The notes beneath the pieces were generated by a model. The model was not told the DNA's origin, did not search any database, and worked only from the letters and a program-made list of their open reading frames with translations. Made by a program: the position numbers and the translations under genes. DNA of 64,000 bases, from contig NZ_JACJVO010000027.1 of assembly GCF_014212055.1 (NCBI RefSeq), positions 1 to 64,000 of the forward strand, in the 5' to 3' direction. The first letter of the stretch is position 1. The number at the start of each line of letters is the position of its first letter. Positions 59,697-64,000 of this stretch are shown piece by piece. The DNA is from Cohnella zeiphila (GTDB lineage: Bacteria; Bacillota; Bacilli; Paenibacillales; Paenibacillaceae).

Positions 59697-62600
59697 ATGA
59701 ATGGCAGGATCGCAGGGAGCAAGAAAGGATGGCTGATGCTGTTCAGCGCGGCCATACTGGCCGGTTCCGTCCTGTACTCGGGGACGGCGGCAGCCGGTTC
59801 GACGACCGAAAGCTTCAATACAGCTACGGGATCGCTCAATGTGGATGATGCCGGATACTTGTCCAAGCACGACATCGTGTTCAACTCGCCGATCACCGAT
59901 CCGAAGAGCGGACTGACCGTCGGCAACGGCCGCGTCGGCGCGATGGTGTGGAATACGCCGGGCGGGCTCTCGATGCAGGTGTCGGGAGTGGACGCGTCGG
60001 AGGAAGGCTTCGCTTCGGAAGGGCTGGTCAGCCTGACCTCAAGCCCGGGGTTCGACGAGAGCTACTCGACCCTGCAGCAGCGGCTGTCGCTGTACGACGG
60101 CACCGTGACCGCGAAGTACGACAGCGACCGGACCGTCACGATTCTCGGCTCGCCGAATTCCGAGGTGATCGGCATTCATGTCGAGGACAGCCGCACCGGC
60201 CTGTCCGGCGTCTCTCTCGATTTGAGCTTGTGGGACGTATCCGGCTTCGGCGGCGGCGACGTGCCGGATATCGGCACCTGGCGCACCGTTTCCACGTTCG
60301 CCGACCCGACCGTGGCCGGTCTGAGCCGCGGGCAAACCGACGCCAATCACTTCGGCTACACGCTCGCCGCCACGGTGGAGGGCGCCAGCTTCACGACGCA
60401 GGCGGCCGGCACCGGCAAGGTGCGGCTGAACATCGCGCCGGCCGCCAGCTACACGATCTGGATCGCCGGCGCGAGCCGGCTGAACGCGCCGGGCTACAAC
60501 TCGGTCAACCAGGCCCAAAATGCGCTGAGCGCCGTCAAAAGCGCCGGATATGCCTCCACGCTGAACAGCTATAAAAATTGGTGGCACAGCTTCTGGAGCA
60601 AGTCGTTCGTGCAGTACTCCAACGCTGCCGGCGACGCCGATTATTTGGAGAACATCTACTACCTCGCCACCTACATGATCGCCGCCGGCGGCTACGGCAA
60701 TTATCCGTTCCACTTCATCAACGGCGTGTTCAGCGCGGTGAAGGACGACGACAGCGGCAAGTGGAGCAATGCCTACTGGTACTGGAACCAGCGGGACGTC
60801 TACAACTCGTTCCTTGCCTCCAACCACGCCGACCTGATGAACACGTTCAACAACCTATACAGCCGCAATTTCAGCGCGCTCAAGTCGTATACGATGACCC
60901 GCTACGGCATCGACGGCATCTGGGTGCCCGAGACGATGGGCTGGAACGGCAGCGCGGCCGGCACGATCGGCAGCGACTTTACCAACGACATCTATTCCAC
61001 CGGCGCGGAAGCGGCGCTGAACATGTACGCTCAGTACAAATACACCAACGATTCGGCTTATCTGGCCAATACGGCGTATCCGTTCATGAAAGAGGTCGCC
61101 AAGTTCTATACGGCGAAGCTCAGCTACGACAGCGGGACCGGCCAGTATGACATGGCTTCCTCCAACGCCCACGAGACGTACTGGGACGTGCAGAATGCGA
61201 TCACCGACCTGGCTGCCGTCCGCAGCTTGTTCCCCAAAGCGATCCAGACGAGCCAGGCGCTCGGCGTCGACAGCTCGCTGCGGACGCAGTGGCAGAACGT
61301 ATTGGACCATCTGGCCCCGTACCCGGTCGACCCTAGCGACCCGAACATGTACTTCCCGCATACGCCGCCGGCGTCGACGATCCGCAACGGCGAGAACGTC
61401 GTGCTGGAGCTGCTGTGGCCGTACAGCGTCAGCGGCATCGGAGCGCCCGACTACCAGAAGCTGGTGAACAACTTCAACAGCCGCATCTTCACCTACGGCG
61501 CCATCTGGGACCCGGGGGCGGTGCAGGCGGCGCGGCTCGGGCTCGGCGACAGCGCCTTCCAGGGCATGAAGACGATGCTGCAGCGCTACCAGACGCTTCC
61601 GAACGGGCGGACAAACGATACGAACGGAGAATTCGAGTATCTCGGCGTGCATCTGTCCGCCATGAACGAATCGCTGCTGCAAAGCTACAACGACAAGATT
61701 CGCGTATTCCCGGCCTTGCCCGGCGACTCGTCGATGAACGCCAAGTTTACGCTGCTGGCGAGCGGTGGCTTCCTGGTCAGCTCGGAGAAGGAAGCGGGCG
61801 AGATCAAATACGTCGGCGTCAAAAGCCTGTACGGAAACGCGGCGACCGTCGTCAATCCGTGGGGGACGCAGCAGGTGCAGGTTCGGAGGGCGTCCGACAA
61901 CGCGATCGTCACGACCTCATCTTCGGGCGAGTTCAGCTTCAACACCGCGGCCGGCGCGGTATATGTCATCGAGCGGACAGCCAAGCCGCTATCCTCCTAC
62001 ACTTACACCCAATTGACCGGCACGGCCAACCAAGGGCCGAAGACGCTCTCCGGCACCGCAAGCAAACTCGGTTCCTCCGCTTCCCCGTCCGGTCCGGGCG
62101 GAGGCGCGCTGGTCAACGACGACGCGTCCTCCGGATTTCAGTACGGAAGCGGCTGGTTCAGCAGCGACAGCCGGGGCTATGGCGATTACAACGACGACAT
62201 TCATTATACGGTCACGAACGGCGCGACCGCCGAATACACGTTCTCCGGCACCGGCATCGACTACTACAGCGAAAAGAACGGCGACATGGGCAACGTCGAC
62301 GTCTATATCGACAACGTGCTGCAAGGCAACGTCAATCTGAACGTCAGCGGCTCCCGGCAGGTGCAGCAGGTCGTGTTCAGCAAGACCGGGCTGGCGAACG
62401 GGACGCATACGATCAAGATCGTCAGCAAGACATCGCAAGTCGCCGCTATCGACGCCTTCAAGGTGTATGCCTCGAGCGTCGGCAGCGGCGGCGGAGCGCC
62501 GATCGGCTCGACGATCTCGCTGAAGGCGGCGGCCAACGGCATGTACGTATGCGCGGATAACGCGGGAGCCGACCCGCTGATCGCCAATCGGACGGCGGCA

Positions 62601-62891
62601 GGGCCCTGGGAGCAGTTCATAGTGACGGACGCAGGGGGCGGCGCAGTCGCGCTGCAGGCGGTGGCCAACAATAAATATGTGACCGCTTCGAACGCGGGAG
62701 CGGACAGCCTGATCGCCGGCGCCGATTCGATCGGGGCGTGGGAGAAATTCCGCTGGATCGCCAACGCCGACGGTACGATCTCGCTGCAGACCGCCGGAAA
62801 CAACCTGTACGTCACCGCCGAGAACGCCGGAGCCGAGCCGCTCATTGCCAATCGGAACGCTATCGGTCTCTGGGAGAAGTTCCAGCTGTAG
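59697..62891 (+). CDS. Secreted GH95-like glycosidase with binding modules
   Basis: A 1064-residue exported enzyme. Signal peptide ~1-31 (LMLFSAAILAGSVLYSG then AAA). The N-terminal beta-sandwich starts with GLTVGNGRVGAMVW, typical of GH95-like enzymes, and an (alpha/alpha) toroid follows (~280-640; SNAYWYWNQRDVYNSFLASN, YGIDGIWVPETMGW). The C-terminal part has a beta-sandwich binding module (~770-930) and a three-unit fascin-like beta-trefoil (~945-1064; LKAAANGMYVCADNAGADPL ... ANRTAAGPWEQF). GAGGAGG gives ATG 59697 the right spacing. GH95 enzymes release alpha-L-fucose or alpha-L-galactose, but this member is divergent, so the activity is unproven. Confidence 0.8.
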   Translation: MNGRIAGSKKGWLMLFSAAILAGSVLYSGTAAAGSTTESFNTATGSLNVDDAGYLSKHDIVFNSPITDPKSGLTVGNGRVGAMVWNTPGGLSMQVSGVDASEEGFASEGLVSLTSSPGFDESYSTLQQRLSLYDGTVTAKYDSDRTVTILGSPNSEVIGIHVEDSRTGLSGVSLDLSLWDVSGFGGGDVPDIGTWRTVSTFADPTVAGLSRGQTDANHFGYTLAATVEGASFTTQAAGTGKVRLNIAPAASYTIWIAGASRLNAPGYNSVNQAQNALSAVKSAGYASTLNSYKNWWHSFWSKSFVQYSNAAGDADYLENIYYLATYMIAAGGYGNYPFHFINGVFSAVKDDDSGKWSNAYWYWNQRDVYNSFLASNHADLMNTFNNLYSRNFSALKSYTMTRYGIDGIWVPETMGWNGSAAGTIGSDFTNDIYSTGAEAALNMYAQYKYTNDSAYLANTAYPFMKEVAKFYTAKLSYDSGTGQYDMASSNAHETYWDVQNAITDLAAVRSLFPKAIQTSQALGVDSSLRTQWQNVLDHLAPYPVDPSDPNMYFPHTPPASTIRNGENVVLELLWPYSVSGIGAPDYQKLVNNFNSRIFTYGAIWDPGAVQAARLGLGDSAFQGMKTMLQRYQTLPNGRTNDTNGEFEYLGVHLSAMNESLLQSYNDKIRVFPALPGDSSMNAKFTLLASGGFLVSSEKEAGEIKYVGVKSLYGNAATVVNPWGTQQVQVRRASDNAIVTTSSSGEFSFNTAAGAVYVIERTAKPLSSYTYTQLTGTANQGPKTLSGTASKLGSSASPSGPGGGALVNDDASSGFQYGSGWFSSDSRGYGDYNDDIHYTVTNGATAEYTFSGTGIDYYSEKNGDMGNVDVYIDNVLQGNVNLNVSGSRQVQQVVFSKTGLANGTHTIKIVSKTSQVAAIDAFKVYASSVGSGGGAPIGSTISLKAAANGMYVCADNAGADPLIANRTAAGPWEQFIVTDAGGGAVALQAVANNKYVTASNAGADSLIAGADSIGAWEKFRWIANADGTISLQTAGNNLYVTAENAGAEPLIANRNAIGLWEKFQL

Positions 62892-63053
62892 ATGCGTTCG
62901 GAACGAACCGCAAGCGCAGAGGGGGACGGCGCGCGCCGGTCTACCCCCGGAGGAACGGGGGTGAGAGGACCGCCGGTTGTCCCATCTGCGAAGTTTGCAT
63001 AGCGGGTGATCCGATGCGATGAAGTACAATCATTTTCTAGGAGGTCACGATCC

Positions 63054-64000
63054 ATGACAAGCTCCGTCAAAAGAGGCCTGATGCTGGCCATTGCTTTCCT
63101 GCTGGCGCTGCCCGTGTTTGTGAACCAACCGTCGCGAGCGCACGCCGCGGTTCCGGTCGTCGGCGAGATTATCGCGCTGAAGGCGCTGTCGAACAACAAT
63201 TATGTTTGCGCCGATAACTCGGGCAACGACCCGCTCATCGCCAACCGCACCTCGGTCGGTTCGTGGGAGCAATTCATCGTGCGCGACGCGGGCGGAGGGC
63301 TCTTCGCGCTGCAGGCGGTCGCCAACAACCAGTATGTCTCCAAGCAGGCATCCGACGAGCTGATCGCCAACGCGACGTCCATCGGCGCGAACGAGAAGTT
63401 CCAGTTCATCGACGCCGGCGGCAGCAACGTCTATCTCAAATCGAACGCGAACGGCCGGTACGTCGACGCCGACATTCAGCCTACGTATCCTTTGATCGCA
63501 AACCGTACGACGGCCGGTCCGTGGGAGACGTTCGAGAAGATGACGATCTCGCTGCCGACCCAGCCGGGCCCCCATTACCTCGGCGTCACCTTCGGCTTCT
63601 CCGATTCGACGCTGCACGGCGGTCCCTACGACAACCAGGGCAACCAAATTTTCAACCTGCCGCTCTTCAAAGCCAGCTCCGACGAGTCCAAGTTCTGGGA
63701 CAACTACGTGGAAGAGCTTGTCTCCTCGGGCGTGGATTTCGTTGCTCCAACGATCCGCGGATACCTGGATCCGCCGATGAGCGCCAACAGCGGAGGCGAC
63801 ACGCGGAAGCTGAGCGGCCTCGTCGCCGCCATCAACCGCCGCGGCGCAGCGGACCGGCTCAAGATCAGCGCGCTGGACGATACGCCGGCCTCGATGACGG
63901 ACAAGAAAAACGCGTTCAAGCACGGAACCGGGGGCTACAATCCGCCGTTCGACGTCGGCGACGCGGACGGAACGGGCGAGGGCGGATACCAGTACATCTG
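63054..64000 (+). CDS. Secreted DUF5010-type protein with fascin-like domain (cut by window end)
   Basis: An exported protein, 315 codons visible, continuing past the window. Signal peptide ~1-31 (LMLAIAFLLALPVFV then AHA). A fascin-like beta-trefoil (~37-160) repeats the modules of the preceding enzyme almost word for word (NYVCADNSGNDPLIANRT, GSWEQFIVRDAGGGLFALQA). From ~175 a TIM-barrel-like domain begins, matching DUF5010 proteins (HYLGVTFGFSDSTLHGGPYD, VDFVAPTIRGYLDPPM). AGGAGGTCA precedes ATG 63054. It probably acts on the same wall- or plant-derived polymer as its neighbour. Confidence 0.85.
   Translation, partial: MTSSVKRGLMLAIAFLLALPVFVNQPSRAHAAVPVVGEIIALKALSNNNYVCADNSGNDPLIANRTSVGSWEQFIVRDAGGGLFALQAVANNQYVSKQASDELIANATSIGANEKFQFIDAGGSNVYLKSNANGRYVDADIQPTYPLIANRTTAGPWETFEKMTISLPTQPGPHYLGVTFGFSDSTLHGGPYDNQGNQIFNLPLFKASSDESKFWDNYVEELVSSGVDFVAPTIRGYLDPPMSANSGGDTRKLSGLVAAINRRGAADRLKISALDDTPASMTDKKNAFKHGTGGYNPPFDVGDADGTGEGGYQYI

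Noticed and set aside
1..64000. CRISPR arrays, tRNA or rRNA genes, prophage
   Set aside because: No spaced direct repeats, no cloverleaf or rRNA signature, and no phage structural genes were seen on either strand.

Overview
The window reads as a chromosomal segment of an endospore-forming, Gram-positive member of the Paenibacillaceae (Paenibacillus/Cohnella type). The basis is strong AGGAGG ribosome sites with frequent GTG and TTG starts, lipoprotein ABC binding proteins paired with LplB/YtcP-like permeases, YesM/YesN-type sensor and AraC regulator pairs, an S-layer-homology (SLH) protein, YheC/YheD spore-coat ATP-grasp proteins and a BclA-like collagen protein. The genus is inferred from gene content only. 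The first ~15 kb is visibly lower in GC than the rest. No rRNA, tRNA or CRISPR array was recognised.

Region 1 (1-15.3 kb) is a patchwork of small regulator/effector pairs: MFS exporter/TetR, AraC/RibD-DHFR-like protein, aldo-keto reductase/MerR, SDR/LysR. It also holds an AEC carrier, a GNAT acetyltransferase, a DoxX protein, a secreted RCC1-repeat protein and a DUF4037 protein. Several promoters carry clear operators. An ISL3-type transposase remnant and three copies of a GC-rich hairpin repeat lie between the genes.

Region 2 (15.3-18.3 kb) is a gene graveyard: a PxKF-domain tail, a decayed membrane AraC-type regulator, a HAD-like tail, a possible glycosidase tail, and a shrunken copy of the 5' end of the sensor kinase found 5.6 kb downstream. 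One intact beta-helix protein sits among them.

Region 3 (18.4-34.3 kb) is a polysaccharide-use locus: a 1750-residue SLH-anchored glycoside hydrolase, a YesM/YesN two-component system, a lipoprotein with two permeases, a heparinase II/III-like lyase and a GH172 (DUF2961) protein. The inferred scheme is that the surface enzyme cuts the polymer, the ABC system imports oligomers, cytoplasmic enzymes finish them, and the two-component system senses the substrate.

Region 4 (34.3-38.4 kb) is spore-related: a damaged YheC gene abutting an ABC-2 permease scar, a CapA protein, a collagen-like BclA protein and an intact YheC/YheD protein. Region 5 (38.5-42.2 kb) has a CPBP protease and a YtrA-type GntR/ABC/permease/YkoP-domain operon with a textbook promoter and operator.

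Region 6 (42.5-53.3 kb) is a LacI-controlled sugar operon with four consecutive, divergent Gfo/Idh/MocA oxidoreductases, an ABC importer and a GH42 beta-galactosidase-like enzyme, behind a perfect 22-bp operator. Region 7 (53.5-64 kb) has a membrane-bound AraC regulator, an LplB/YtcP/lipoprotein importer, a GH95-like secreted enzyme, and a DUF5010 protein cut by the window end; the last two share fascin-like beta-trefoil modules.

The most unusual system is the four-oxidoreductase operon of region 6. Two of its four enzymes have lost the Gly-rich cofactor loop and one has an altered catalytic triad.
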